From contig CAYPIU010000001.1 of NCBI GenBank assembly GCA_964410915.1, positions 1-64,000 on the forward strand: a stretch of DNA of 64,000 bases. Direction: 5' to 3'. How positions within the stretch are numbered: position 1 is the stretch's first letter; each line of letters begins with the position of its first letter. Below, piece by piece: positions 17,225 through 25,015 of this stretch. The DNA is from CAZFJG01 sp964410915 (GTDB lineage Bacteria; Synergistota; Synergistia; Synergistales; JAFGMB01). The translations under genes and the position numbers were made by a program. Below the pieces are notes generated by a model. It was not told where the DNA came from. It was given only the letters and a program-made list of their open reading frames with translations, and searched no databases.

Positions 17225-17629
17225 TCAGCTTTCACAGGTTGCTTCAGCTGGATCAACGTCACAGGAAGCATCCATTGGCAGGGAATTCCTGTCACAGGTC
17301 ATCCCGCCCTTAAGTGAGCAGGCGGTATATCCCATAAGGCGAAGCAGAGATACTACCTGTCCTGCGGATTGTCCCGTGTAGCACACTACTACTATTCTCT
17401 TGTCTTTGGGCAATTCATCAATATGTTCACCGACTTCTGACCAGAAAATATTTACAGCATTATCAATGTGCCCCTCTTCAAAATCTTCAGGTTTACGAAT
17501 ATCAAGGACAACAAAGTCATCCCCATTGTCATGCATTTCCCTGATCTTGTCACAAGTGATAAGGTTGTTAACTCCATTTTTGAGATCTGTAAAATATTCT
17601 GCTACAGCGGATCTTACTTCTGACATCAT
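17225..17629 (-). CDS. Rhodanese-like sulfurtransferase domain protein
   Basis: Single rhodanese domain protein of 134 residues, cytosolic. The CH2A-like block FVVLDIRKPEDFEEGHIDNAVNI and the active-site loop VVCYTGQSAGQ, with the catalytic Cys, are visible. The C-terminus carries three extra Cys (GMTCDRN, ASCDVD, ATCES), unusual for a plain rhodanese. Start: the ATG pair at 17629/17626 follows AAAGGGG by 5 bases; the longer frame from 17674 lacks a site. It transfers sulfane sulfur (family knowledge); substrate and partner are unknown. An inverted repeat resembling a Fur-type box lies about 30 bases upstream. Confidence 0.85.
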   Translation of the reverse strand: MMSEVRSAVAEYFTDLKNGVNNLITCDKIREMHDNGDDFVVLDIRKPEDFEEGHIDNAVNIFWSEVGEHIDELPKDKRIVVVCYTGQSAGQVVSLLRLMGYTACSLKGGMTCDRNSLPMDASCDVDPAEATCES

Positions 17630-17954
17630 ATTAACCCCTTTCGAATTGATATTCTCCATGATAACTACTATCATAACTTTTCCCTGCTTCTATAAATAAG
17701 TGAAAACTATTTCTTTGTCAAGAAAAGTCTGTTTCTTAATGACAGTTTAAAGCCAACGTTCCTCATCACTACAAAACAATAATATCTGATTAAACAGTAT
17801 TCTGTGTTGTACTGATCATTCTGCCAATATTTCCAAAAGAGACACCTTCTGATATTTGCATTCTGCTGGATCTTTTGTAGACTGTTTTATGTATGTCTGA
17901 ACCATGATAGAAAAAATGATGAATAATTTTAGTTCCCTGAGGAGGTCATACGGT
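17630..17954. other. Intergenic region between divergent rhodanese and nitroreductase genes
   Basis: About 325 bases without a convincing gene. It holds an inverted repeat at 17658-17674 (ATGATA-ACTAC-TATCAT). The rest is AT-rich; I see no other clear element. Confidence 0.5.
17658..17674. promoter_or_regulatory. Inverted repeat, possible Fur-family operator
   Basis: ATGATAACTACTATCAT: six-base arms around five bases. The inner TGATAACTACTATCA matches the 7-1-7 Fur box TGATAATNATTATCA at 12 of 14 defined positions. It is 29 bases upstream of the rhodanese ATG, in promoter or leader position. Confidence 0.35.
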
Positions 17955-18455
17955 ATGGATCCTGTAATCACAAGAAGGAGTATAAGGAAATATTCAGAAA
18001 AGGCAATTGAGGAAAGTAAGGTTAAAACCCTTCTTGAGGCTGCTATGAGCGCTCCTTCGGCTCATAATGAACAACCATGGCATTTTGTAGTTATTGATGA
18101 CAGAAATATACTTGACCAGATCCCAGATTTTCATCCCTTTTCATCAATGCTTCATGGTGCTTCCCTGGCAATACTTGTATGTGGGGATGTTTCTTCCCTT
18201 GACAATGAAGATTTCTGGGTACAGGACTGCTCTGCTGCAACGGAAAATATTCTTGTTGAGGCAAACTACCAGGGTCTTGGTGCTGTCTGGCTGGGGATAT
18301 ATCCAAAAAACGATCTTATGGAAAAAATGTCTGAACTTTTGACTATTCCTGATAAGATCGTTCCATTTTCGCTTATATCAATAGGGTATCCGGCCTTTGA
18401 CAAGGAACCTTCTCAAAGATTTTCAGAATCCAGAGTTCATTCAAACAAGTGGTAA
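17955..18455 (+). CDS. Nitroreductase family protein
   Basis: FMN-dependent nitroreductase-fold protein of 166 residues, on the short side for the family. Start 17955 follows GGAGG by 9 bases. The N-terminal FMN-binding block ITRRSIRKYSEKAIEESKV and MSAPSAHNEQPWHFVVI (phosphate and isoalloxazine contacts) are clear, as is the C-terminal GAVWLGIYP. It probably reduces a quinone, flavin or nitro compound with NAD(P)H as a homodimer; the substrate is unknown. It is followed 159 bases later by tadA. Confidence 0.88.
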   Translation: MDPVITRRSIRKYSEKAIEESKVKTLLEAAMSAPSAHNEQPWHFVVIDDRNILDQIPDFHPFSSMLHGASLAILVCGDVSSLDNEDFWVQDCSAATENILVEANYQGLGAVWLGIYPKNDLMEKMSELLTIPDKIVPFSLISIGYPAFDKEPSQRFSESRVHSNKW

Positions 18456-18614
18456 GTATTATATTTCAGGTCATATAGTTAGTCTTTAAACCAATTTTTT
18501 TGTGGTATGTTTATTACATATCTGTCATCTTCGCCATATTGGGCTTTTCATTCAATCCTTTTCCTGCTAAAATCTCCGCTGTTGCGGGAAGTTCTGGTAG
18601 GGTGTGATATTGTA

Positions 18615-19064
18615 TTGAAGGAACTTTATATTCACTATATGAGAGAAGCTCTCATTGAGGCCGGAATTTCAGCCAGCGAAGGTAATGTCCCGGTTGGAGC
18701 ACTGGTTGTTTGTAATGGAGACATTATAGGAAGAGGGCACAATCAGAAGAGTAATGATCCAACTGAACATGCGGAGATTATGGCGATCAGAGATGCATGT
18801 TCAAAAAGAAACCATTGGAAATTACAGGGCTGTACAATATATGTAACTCTTGAACCCTGTCCCATGTGTGCCGGGGCAATTGTGCAGGCAAGGCTGGATA
18901 AGATCGTTTACGGGGCATCTGATCCTAAAGCCGGGGCTTGCGGTACTTTATATGATATCCCAGGGGACACCCGGTTGAATCACAGGTGTTCAATAATAAA
19001 AGGCATTCTCGCTCAGGAGTCTATAGTTATGTTGAGAGAATATTTCCTGAAAAGAAGAAGCTGA
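18615..19064 (+). CDS. tadA: tRNA-specific adenosine deaminase
   Basis: Zinc-dependent enzyme converting A34 to inosine in tRNA-Arg(ACG); about 149 residues, dimeric. Catalytic motifs are HAEIMAI (Zn His and proton-shuttling Glu) and PCPMCAG (two Zn Cys). The core starts at MREALIEAG; I choose TTG 18615 with GTAGGGTG upstream, giving an N-terminus LKELYIHY like other TadA proteins. ATG 18639 is the alternative. The longer frame from 18507 lacks support. Two serine tRNA genes follow within 10-170 bases. Confidence 0.92.
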   Translation: MKELYIHYMREALIEAGISASEGNVPVGALVVCNGDIIGRGHNQKSNDPTEHAEIMAIRDACSKRNHWKLQGCTIYVTLEPCPMCAGAIVQARLDKIVYGASDPKAGACGTLYDIPGDTRLNHRCSIIKGILAQESIVMLREYFLKRRS

Positions 19065-19071
19065 TTCAAGC

Positions 19072-19164
19072 GGAGGGATGGCCGAGTGGTCGAAGGCGAT
19101 CGACTCGAAATCGATTAGGCGGTTCATAGCTGCCTCGTGGGTTCGAATCCCACTCTCTCCGCCA
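19072..19164 (+). tRNA. tRNA-Ser (CGA)
   Basis: Class II tRNA: acceptor GGAGGGA pairs with TCTCTCC, D-arm GCCGAGTGGTCGAAGGC, anticodon CGA at 19106-19108 between ATCGA and TCGAT stem arms, a long variable arm, T-arm GTGGGTTCGAATCCCAC, encoded GCCA end. Reads UCG. Confidence 0.96.
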
Positions 19165-19214
19165 AAACATAAATTTTATTTAAAATCAATGTAGAAAATT
19201 CTAAGAGAAGTTGT

Positions 19215-19220
19215 TATAAT
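19215..19220 (+). promoter_or_regulatory. Putative -10 element of the second tRNA-Ser gene
   Basis: A perfect TATAAT lies 13 bases before the second tRNA; 17 bases further up TAGAAA matches the -35 consensus at 4 of 6 positions. This suggests separate transcription of the second tRNA. Confidence 0.4.
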
Positions 19221-19232
19221 ACCGTCTGTTGC

Positions 19233-19320
19233 GGAGAAGTGGCCGAGTGGTCGAAGGCGGGCGCTTGGAGAGCGTCTGGGCGGTGACGTCCCGTGGGTTC
19301 GAATCCCTCCTTCTCCGCCA
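19233..19320 (+). tRNA. tRNA-Ser (GGA)
   Basis: Class II tRNA: acceptor GGAGAAG pairs with CTTCTCC, anticodon GGA within GCGCTTGGAGAGCG, long variable arm, T-loop GGGTTCGAATCCC, encoded GCCA end. Reads UCC/UCU. Confidence 0.96.
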
Positions 19321-19341
19321 TTTTTTTAGAACACATGTATG

Positions 19342-19471
19342 GCAATTTTCTGCAGGAGGCTCAGTCCTGTGCGGCGAAGGCCCGTTGAACCCCGTCAGAT
19401 CCGGAAGGAAGCAGCGGTAAACGGTGAACTTCGGGTGCCACAGGTCAGCTGGGTCTCCTGCAGAAAATTGC
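19342..19471 (+). ncRNA. ffs: Signal recognition particle RNA, small bacterial type (4.5S)
   Basis: The ends form a perfect 17-bp stem (GCAATTTTCTGCAGGAG with its complement at 19455-19471), and the apical part has the universally conserved CCGGAAGGAAGCAGC Ffh-binding domain. A T-run (19472-19478) follows as terminator. It forms SRP with Ffh for co-translational membrane targeting. Confidence 0.95.
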
Positions 19472-19479
19472 TTTTTTTA

Positions 19480-19791
19480 TTAATCGTCAGGATTTCCTGT
19501 GGGTGCTATGTCTACAAGGGCGCTTATCAGTTTTTCGAGGCTCTCTATGTCAGGATCCGGGTTTTCTGAAAGACATTCTACTATTGAATTTTTCAGTATA
19601 ACGATACATGTCTTCTGCATGGCTTTTCTTGCCGCAGAAAGTTGGAGAAGTGTGTCATAGCAGGGTTTATCCTCAATTATCATTCTCTGGATACCTCTCA
19701 GCTGCCCCTCAACGCGTCTCAATCTGTTTAACATCGCCTTCTTTTCTTTGGGCAGATTTTCAAGCTGGTCAATCAATGAAGTCTTTGACAT
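19480..19791 (-). CDS. CsoR/FrmR/CstR-family transcriptional repressor
   Basis: All-helical DUF156 repressor of 103 residues. The family block LRRVEGQLRGIQRMI is present. Cys44 (EDKPCYD) and Cys73 (SIVEC) have the 29-residue spacing of the two conserved Cys in CsoR and CstR. The Cu ligand His of CsoR, four residues before the second Cys, is Ser69 here, so copper sensing in the CsoR manner is unlikely; persulfide sensing as in CstR is more plausible. Cys62 is extra. GAGGAGG precedes the ATG. It is divergent from rpsB; no obvious target gene adjoins it. Confidence 0.85.
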   Translation of the reverse strand: MSKTSLIDQLENLPKEKKAMLNRLRRVEGQLRGIQRMIIEDKPCYDTLLQLSAARKAMQKTCIVILKNSIVECLSENPDPDIESLEKLISALVDIAPTGNPDD

Positions 19792-19859
19792 TATAATGAT
19801 CCTCCTCTTTAGCCTGTTTACTAAGCGAAAATACCGTGTATATACTACTTATTTATGGC

Positions 19860-19889
19860 TTGAAGGTCAAGGATTCTTTGTGATATACT
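19860..19889 (+). promoter_or_regulatory. Promoter of rpsB-tsf
   Basis: TTGAAG (19860-19865), 18-base spacer, TATACT (19884-19889) with an extended TGa. Predicted leader of about 118 bases to rpsB. Confidence 0.55.
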
Positions 19890-19921
19890 TTCCGCTGGCC
19901 CTTATTACACACATGGATGGA

Positions 19922-19969
19922 TGACAATGGGGGTGCCGTTGTTTTATCCCTGACGCGGTTCCATTGTCA
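19922..19969 (+). promoter_or_regulatory. Possible rpsB leader structure
   Basis: TGACAATGG pairs with CCATTGTCA (9 bp) enclosing about 30 bases, in the leader between the predicted promoter and rpsB. Position suggests an S2 autoregulatory leader, but I cannot match it to a known class. Confidence 0.4.
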
Positions 19970-20013
19970 GATGATATTCATGGAGGGAAACTCAATATTA
20001 TGGAGGGATTTTA

Positions 20014-20823
20014 ATGGCTATAGTAAGTATGAAACAGTTGCTGGAGTGTGGTGTCCACTTTGGACATCAGACGAGAAGATGGAACCCGAAAATGAAACCG
20101 TATATCTTTACGGAGAGAAACGGTGTTTACATCATTGACCTTCAGAAGACTGTCAAAGGTCTGGAAAAGACATATGATTTTCTTCGCGAGGTTTCTAAAG
20201 GCGGCGGTACTGTTCTTTTTGTAGGAACAAAACGTCAGGCTCAGGAGACCATTAAAGAGGAAGCCTTAAGGTGTGGGCAGTATTACATCAATGAAAGATG
20301 GCTCGGGGGTCTTATGACCAACTTCAAGACACTTCGCAAAAGGATTACGCGAATGCTTCAACTCCGCAAAATGGAAGAAGATGGGTCTTTTGATAAGTTT
20401 ACTAAAAAAGAAGCAGCCCTTCTTCGCAAGGAAGGTGCAAAACTTGAGAAATACCTGGGTGGAATTTCCCAGATGAAATCTGTACCTGACGCGCTTTTCC
20501 TTATTGATCCAAGACGGGAGCATATTGCAGTTCTCGAAGCTAAAAAACTTGGCGTCCCTGTGATCGCAATAGTCGATACCAATTGTGACCCAGAGCTTAT
20601 TGATTATCCGATCCCGGGCAATGATGATGCTATAAGAGCGATCAAACTTATATCAAGGATCATGGCAGATGCAGTTATAGAAGGTCGTCAGGGCGCAGAT
20701 GGACAGCCTGAAGCTGATTCAGCTTCAGAGGAAGTAAATGAAGAAGTTGCGATCATCGAGCAGAAGGAAAAACTGCATGAAACATACGATGATGGTAAAG
20801 TAGCTTCCGATGATAAAGAATAG
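20014..20823 (+). CDS. rpsB: 30S ribosomal protein S2
   Basis: Ribosomal protein S2, 269 residues. MAIVSMKQLLECGVHFGHQTRRWNPKM is the classic N-terminus, and DALFLIDPRREHIAV and CDPELIDYPIPGNDDA are conserved. The last 40 or so residues form an acidic tail (Glu-rich) beyond the usual core. GGAGGG precedes the ATG. Transcribed with tsf, 38 bases downstream, the standard rpsB-tsf pair. Confidence 0.98.
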   Translation: MAIVSMKQLLECGVHFGHQTRRWNPKMKPYIFTERNGVYIIDLQKTVKGLEKTYDFLREVSKGGGTVLFVGTKRQAQETIKEEALRCGQYYINERWLGGLMTNFKTLRKRITRMLQLRKMEEDGSFDKFTKKEAALLRKEGAKLEKYLGGISQMKSVPDALFLIDPRREHIAVLEAKKLGVPVIAIVDTNCDPELIDYPIPGNDDAIRAIKLISRIMADAVIEGRQGADGQPEADSASEEVNEEVAIIEQKEKLHETYDDGKVASDDKE

Positions 20824-20861
20824 GTTATCGATCTAGAAGTAGCTAAGGAGGAAGACTCAGT

Positions 20862-21455
20862 ATGTCTGTAGATGCAAAAACTGTAAAAGAACTCAGGGAT
20901 AGAACCGGTAGTGGAATGATGGATTGTAAAAATGCTCTTCGTGAGACCGATGGTGACATCGAAAAAGCAATTGATTTTCTTCGCGAGAAGGGTCTTGCAA
21001 AGGCTGCAAAGAAAGCTTCCAGAACTGCTTCCGATGGAAGAATATTCAGTTACATACATACCAATGGCAAAATTGGTGCAATGGTAGAGCTTAATTGTGA
21101 AACTGATTTTGTTGCAAAGACAGATGAATTCAAGGAACTCGGTCACGAGTTGTGCATGCAGATAGCAGCGGCAGCTCCACAATACATCAGACCGGAAGAA
21201 GTTCCCGAAGAAGATCTTGAGAGGGAAAAAGAGATATACCGTCAGCAGGCTCTTGATGAAGGAAAACCGGAGAATATCCTCGATAAGATAGCGGAGGGGA
21301 AACTCAACAAGTTTTACGAGAACAACTGTCTGCTTGAACAGGTTTATATAAGAGATGGTGACAAAAAGGTAAAAGACCTTGTGGTCGAAATGATCGCGAA
21401 GCTCGGAGAAAATATGGTAGTCAGGAACATGTCCAGATTTTCGATCGGTGAATAA
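20862..21455 (+). CDS. tsf: Elongation factor Ts
   Basis: Guanine nucleotide exchange factor for EF-Tu; 197 residues, the short form as in Thermus rather than the 280-residue E. coli form. The N-terminal UBA-like module (VKELRDRTGSGMMDCKNAL) and the core (GRIFSYIHTNGKIGAMVELN, CETDFVAKTDEF) are intact. GGAGGAAG precedes the ATG. The unit ends with an intrinsic terminator directly after the stop. Confidence 0.97.
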   Translation: MSVDAKTVKELRDRTGSGMMDCKNALRETDGDIEKAIDFLREKGLAKAAKKASRTASDGRIFSYIHTNGKIGAMVELNCETDFVAKTDEFKELGHELCMQIAAAAPQYIRPEEVPEEDLEREKEIYRQQALDEGKPENILDKIAEGKLNKFYENNCLLEQVYIRDGDKKVKDLVVEMIAKLGENMVVRNMSRFSIGE

Positions 21456-21461
21456 ATACAG

Positions 21462-21494
21462 AAGGGCGGGACTTCAAAGTCTCGCCTTTTTTTT
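21462..21494 (+). terminator. Intrinsic terminator of rpsB-tsf
   Basis: AAGGGCGGGACTT pairs with AAGTCTCGCCTTT (two G-U pairs), followed by a T-run. Confidence 0.85.
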
Positions 21495-21548
21495 AGCTCA
21501 TTAAAACGGTTTTATAATGTAAAATCTCACCGGACAGGGGTGTTGTTA

Positions 21549-22286
21549 ATGACATCATATAAGAGAGTATTGCTCAAGCTTTCCGGGCAGGTGCTTGCAG
21601 GTGATCAGTCTATAGGACTTGATTTCAAGGCTGTCAGATCTATATGTGAAGAGATAGCAGAGGTCAGCCGTGCCGGGATAGAAATAGCTATGGTGGTTGG
21701 CGGAGGAAACATACTCAGAGGTAAGGAAGCAGCTGAGCAAGGCATAGAAAGATCTCAAGCTGATTATATGGGTATGCTGACGACTGTTATCAACGCTTTG
21801 TCATTACAGGATACACTTGAAAAACTTGGAGTTCCTACAAGGGTTCAGACAGCAGTAGAAATGAGGCAGATCGCTGAGCCATTCATAAGAAGAAGGGCGT
21901 TGAGACATATCGAAAAAGGCCGTATAGTTATTTTTGCTGCCGGAACTGGTTCACCTTATTTTTCTACAGATACAGCAGCAGCTTTAAGATCTGCTGAAAT
22001 TAGTGCTGGTTGCCTGTTGAAAGCAACAAAAGTAGATGGTATATATAATAAGGATCCTTTGATCAATGATGACGCAAAAAGGCTTGGCAGAATAACATAT
22101 ATGGATGCTCTGAAAAGCCAGCTTAATGTAATGGATGCTGCGGCTTTTTCGTTATGTATGGAAAATAACATTCCTATCGTTGTTCTTAATATCCTGAAAA
22201 AGGGCAACCTTGCCAGGTTCCTGCTCGAGGGCAAAGATGTGGGTACTATTGTTACAAATGACAAGGAGGAATCGATTAATGCCTAA
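21549..22286 (+). CDS. pyrH: UMP kinase
   Basis: Amino acid kinase-fold UMP kinase (UMP + ATP to UDP), hexameric, 245 residues. The start MTSYKRVLLKLSGQVLAG at 21549 follows CAGGGGTG; earlier in-frame codons at 21540 are rejected. Conserved: MVVGGGNILRG, DYMGMLTTVINAL, AAGTGSPYFSTDTAA, NVMDAAAF. A TATAAT (21513-21518) lies upstream without a good -35. The end overlaps frr by 8 bases. Confidence 0.97.
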   Translation: MTSYKRVLLKLSGQVLAGDQSIGLDFKAVRSICEEIAEVSRAGIEIAMVVGGGNILRGKEAAEQGIERSQADYMGMLTTVINALSLQDTLEKLGVPTRVQTAVEMRQIAEPFIRRRALRHIEKGRIVIFAAGTGSPYFSTDTAAALRSAEISAGCLLKATKVDGIYNKDPLINDDAKRLGRITYMDALKSQLNVMDAAAFSLCMENNIPIVVLNILKKGNLARFLLEGKDVGTIVTNDKEESINA

Positions 22287-22839
22287 GAAAGAGATGAATG
22301 ATCTTAAATCAAAAATGCAGAAAATAGTGGAGCACCTTGAGTATGAATTATCGGGGATAAGGACCGGAAGAGCTCATCCAGCACTGGTAAGTGATATCAA
22401 GGTAGACTATTATGGAGCTGATACTCCGATCAAACAGCTTGCTACAATAACCATACCGGAAGGTAGACAGTTAATGATCTCTCCTTTCGATAAAACAGCC
22501 GGCAAGTCTATCGAGAAAGCGATAATGATATCTAATTTGGGAGTTACACCTCAGTCGGATGGAGAAGTTATCAGGATAACCCTCCCTGAACTTACCAATG
22601 AAAGAAGAATTGAATTGACCAAGCTTGTCAGGAAATATGCTGAAGAGGCAAAAGTTGGTGTGAGAAACCTGAGAAGGGATTCTAACGATAACTACAAGAA
22701 GCTGGAAAAAGACTCAAAGATCAGCGAAGATGAAATGCACGATTATCTGAAAGAAGTTCAGGAAGTAACGGATGAATTTATTGAGAATATAGATCAGGTG
22801 CTTAAGAGAAAAGAAGAGGAAATAATGTCAATTGATTAA
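22279..22839 (+). CDS. frr: Ribosome recycling factor
   Basis: RRF, 186 residues, splits post-termination ribosomes together with EF-G. Start ATG 22279 (MPKKEMNDLKSKM) follows AAGGAGG by 9 bases; a longer frame upstream lies inside pyrH and is rejected. Conserved ELSGIRTGRAHPALV, LATITIPEGRQLMISPFDK and TLPELTNERRIELTKLV. Translationally coupled to pyrH by overlap. A strong bidirectional terminator follows. Confidence 0.97.
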   Translation: MPKKEMNDLKSKMQKIVEHLEYELSGIRTGRAHPALVSDIKVDYYGADTPIKQLATITIPEGRQLMISPFDKTAGKSIEKAIMISNLGVTPQSDGEVIRITLPELTNERRIELTKLVRKYAEEAKVGVRNLRRDSNDNYKKLEKDSKISEDEMHDYLKEVQEVTDEFIENIDQVLKRKEEEIMSID

Positions 22840-22862
22840 GATCCTTTAAATTACATTTTTTC

Positions 22863-22910
22863 AAAAGATAAGCATGAGGAAACGGGTCCGTTTCCTCATG
22901 CTTATCTTTT
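22863..22910. terminator. Bidirectional intrinsic terminator
   Basis: A perfect 22-bp inverted repeat (AAAAGATAAGCATGAGGAAA... and complement) with a GGTC loop. A- and T-runs on the two sides serve frr (+) and the convergent aminotransferase (-). Confidence 0.92.
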
Positions 22911-22923
22911 TTGATAGAAACCT

Positions 22924-24114
22924 CTATTTCAGTTCTTTGAGGAATGAAGATAATCTCTGCATGCCCTCTGTTATTTCGGTTCTGGAGTTTGAGTATGAAA
23001 TACGTATCTTGCCCGGGCTTATAAATGCTTTTCCGGGGACGGTTGCGACATATTCTCCTTCCAGAAGGATTCGGCAGAAACTGGAATCGTCAGTTATTGT
23101 TTCACCTTTATATTTCATCCCGAATGTTTTTTCGATATTGATCCATACGTAGAAAGCCCCATACGGTTTCTGAAAAGAAATATGAGGCATTTTTGAAAGA
23201 AGATCGAGGATAAGATCTCGTCTTGCAGAAAATTCCGTCCTCATAACTTCTATATCATCTTCTGATTCCCTCATTGCTCCTACTGCTGCCCACTGAGCTA
23301 CTGAGCATGGATTTGAAGTCATATGGCCCTGGAAAGCACCCATTTTTGAAACTATTTCTTCGGGGCCGATCGCATACCCAATTCTCCAGCCTGTCATAGC
23401 ATAGGCTTTGCTTACACCGTTTATTATCAGGCATCTGTCTTTAATATCCGGGCGGACGTTCAGGATGTGTTTGTGCACCGAATTCTCATAGACAAGTCTT
23501 TCGTAGATCTCGTCAAAAATAATTAGAAGATCATGCTCTATGGCGATCTCTGCCAGTGTATTCAGCGCCGAATCGTTATAGACTGCTCCCGTTGGATTGT
23601 TCGGAGAATTTACCATCATCACACGTGTACGAGGAGAAAGATTCTTCTCGATATTTTCTCTAGTGGGCATGAACCCGGTACCTGTTGTATCCACACAAAC
23701 TGCTTTTCCATTAAAGAGTTTTACCTGTTCCTGATAACTTACCCATGCCGGAGTGAACAGGAGAACCTCATCTTCGGGATCCACAAGGCATCCAAGTACT
23801 TCATAGAGGAGTGGTTTTGCTCCGGAACCTACAATAACCTGTTTTTCTGTGTACTCAAGTTCAAAATGACTGGAGTAGTAATTAAGGATAGCTTCTTTCA
23901 GTTCCGGTATACCTGTGGCAGGGGTATAATGTGTCATACCGTTGTTCATAGCTTCTGAAGCAAATGACAGTGCGGCTGATGGAGAATCAAAATCAGGTTC
24001 TCCTGCCGCGAATGATATGACAGGTTTACCTTCCCTTTTCATTGCTTTTGCCTTTGCGGATACCTCAAGAGTCGCAGAGGGTTCTATTGCCATAGCTCTT
24101 TCGGATAACTTCAT
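22924..24114 (-). CDS. Class I aminotransferase (aspartate aminotransferase type)
   Basis: PLP enzyme, 396 residues, cytosolic dimer. Features: ISFAAGEPDFDSP near the N-terminus, VNSPNNPTGAVY, the PLP lysine in NGVSKAYAMTGWRIGYA and the C-terminal substrate carboxylate Arg in GKIRISYSNS. This is the I-gamma (Thermus/Bacillus) AspC pattern, usually aspartate with broad amino acid tolerance. The start has GGGAGGAG 10 bases upstream. It is a single-gene unit ending in the shared terminator with frr. Substrate assignment is by family only. Confidence 0.92.
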   Translation of the reverse strand: MKLSERAMAIEPSATLEVSAKAKAMKREGKPVISFAAGEPDFDSPSAALSFASEAMNNGMTHYTPATGIPELKEAILNYYSSHFELEYTEKQVIVGSGAKPLLYEVLGCLVDPEDEVLLFTPAWVSYQEQVKLFNGKAVCVDTTGTGFMPTRENIEKNLSPRTRVMMVNSPNNPTGAVYNDSALNTLAEIAIEHDLLIIFDEIYERLVYENSVHKHILNVRPDIKDRCLIINGVSKAYAMTGWRIGYAIGPEEIVSKMGAFQGHMTSNPCSVAQWAAVGAMRESEDDIEVMRTEFSARRDLILDLLSKMPHISFQKPYGAFYVWINIEKTFGMKYKGETITDDSSFCRILLEGEYVATVPGKAFISPGKIRISYSNSRTEITEGMQRLSSFLKELK

Positions 24115-24313
24115 CTAATATATTCTCCTCCCAAAGAAGTTTTTTCTTTATTTGTAGTATTATAACCAAAACTGCTGATTTTACTAAGAAATATCGATAA
24201 AATCTTTCCTTCGCAGAAGATCTTTTCAAGTCCTGTAATTCCTGTCTTTGATTGCTGTTAAACATTCAGGGTGATAAAATGAATTAAAATAGCAAAGGAA
24301 TGGAGGGGTTTTT

Positions 24314-24859
24314 ATGGACATCCGCATTAACACAAGGAACGTAGATATCAATGACACCCTAAAGGACTATATGGAAAGCAAGATGTCCAAGCTCGAGAAG
24401 TTCTTCAGTAAGATCCTTGACAGTCAGGTTGTTATATCTTTCAACAGGGGAAGATATACAGTGGAAGTTACCTCCAATGCGAACGGAGTGGTCATGAGGG
24501 GGGAAGACAGAGACTCTGACATGAGGAAGGCTTTTGACAAGGCTCTGAAAAATATTGAGCGTCAGGTAAAACGACATAAGGAATACCTCAAAGACAGGGC
24601 AAAACTCAAGACTCATGAAGTTTCTCTGGATATTGAGAATCTTATGAATGAATTTGAAACCTCTGCTGAGGAAGAAGAAAGTGAAATTGTCAAACGGAAA
24701 AGATTCGATGTTAAAGCTATGGATCCCAAAGAAGCAACTATGCAGATGGACCTTTTAGGTCACAGTTTCTTTGTATTCAAGAATATGGATACAGGGAAGA
24801 TCAATGTTGTTTATCACAGGGCTAAGGGTGGTTATGGATTGCTGGAGCCCCTGGACTAA
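24314..24859 (+). CDS. hpf: Ribosome hibernation promoting factor, long form
   Basis: HPF/RaiA family, 181 residues. The N-terminal S30AE domain (MDIRINTRNVDINDTLKDYM, KAFDKALKNIERQVKRHK) binds the decoding centre. A linker rich in Glu follows, then the C-terminal dimerisation domain (residues about 125-181; VVYHRAKGGYGLLEP) that links two 70S particles into 100S dimers. GGAGGGG precedes the ATG. Single-gene unit with its own terminator. Confidence 0.95.
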   Translation: MDIRINTRNVDINDTLKDYMESKMSKLEKFFSKILDSQVVISFNRGRYTVEVTSNANGVVMRGEDRDSDMRKAFDKALKNIERQVKRHKEYLKDRAKLKTHEVSLDIENLMNEFETSAEEEESEIVKRKRFDVKAMDPKEATMQMDLLGHSFFVFKNMDTGKINVVYHRAKGGYGLLEPLD

Positions 24860-24875
24860 AATATCTTAAAACTAC

Positions 24876-24903
24876 AAAAAGGGGCCCTCGGGCCCTTTTT
24901 TTT
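24876..24903 (+). terminator. Intrinsic terminator after hpf
   Basis: AAAAAGGGGCCC and GGGCCCTTTTT form a GC-rich stem followed by eight T. Confidence 0.85.
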
Positions 24904-24939
24904 ATGGATATTCTAAAATATTTACAATATTACATAAAG

Positions 24940-24969
24940 TTGATGATATGGTTCTCTTAAGGTTATACT
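24940..24969 (+). promoter_or_regulatory. Putative promoter of the hypA operon
   Basis: TTGATG (24940-24945), 18-base spacer, TATACT (24964-24969), 47 bases before the hypA start. Confidence 0.45.
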
Positions 24970-25015
24970 ATTGCTCTTGGATCAGAATTGATGAAACAGT
25001 TATGGAGGTTTTTCT

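Noticed and set aside
22210..22278. N-terminal extension of frr
   Set aside because: It lies in the pyrH coding region, and AAGGAGG correctly positions ATG 22279.
24065..24265. 66-codon minus-strand frame upstream of the aminotransferase
   Set aside because: It overlaps the aminotransferase start in another frame, has no ribosome site and no recognisable content.
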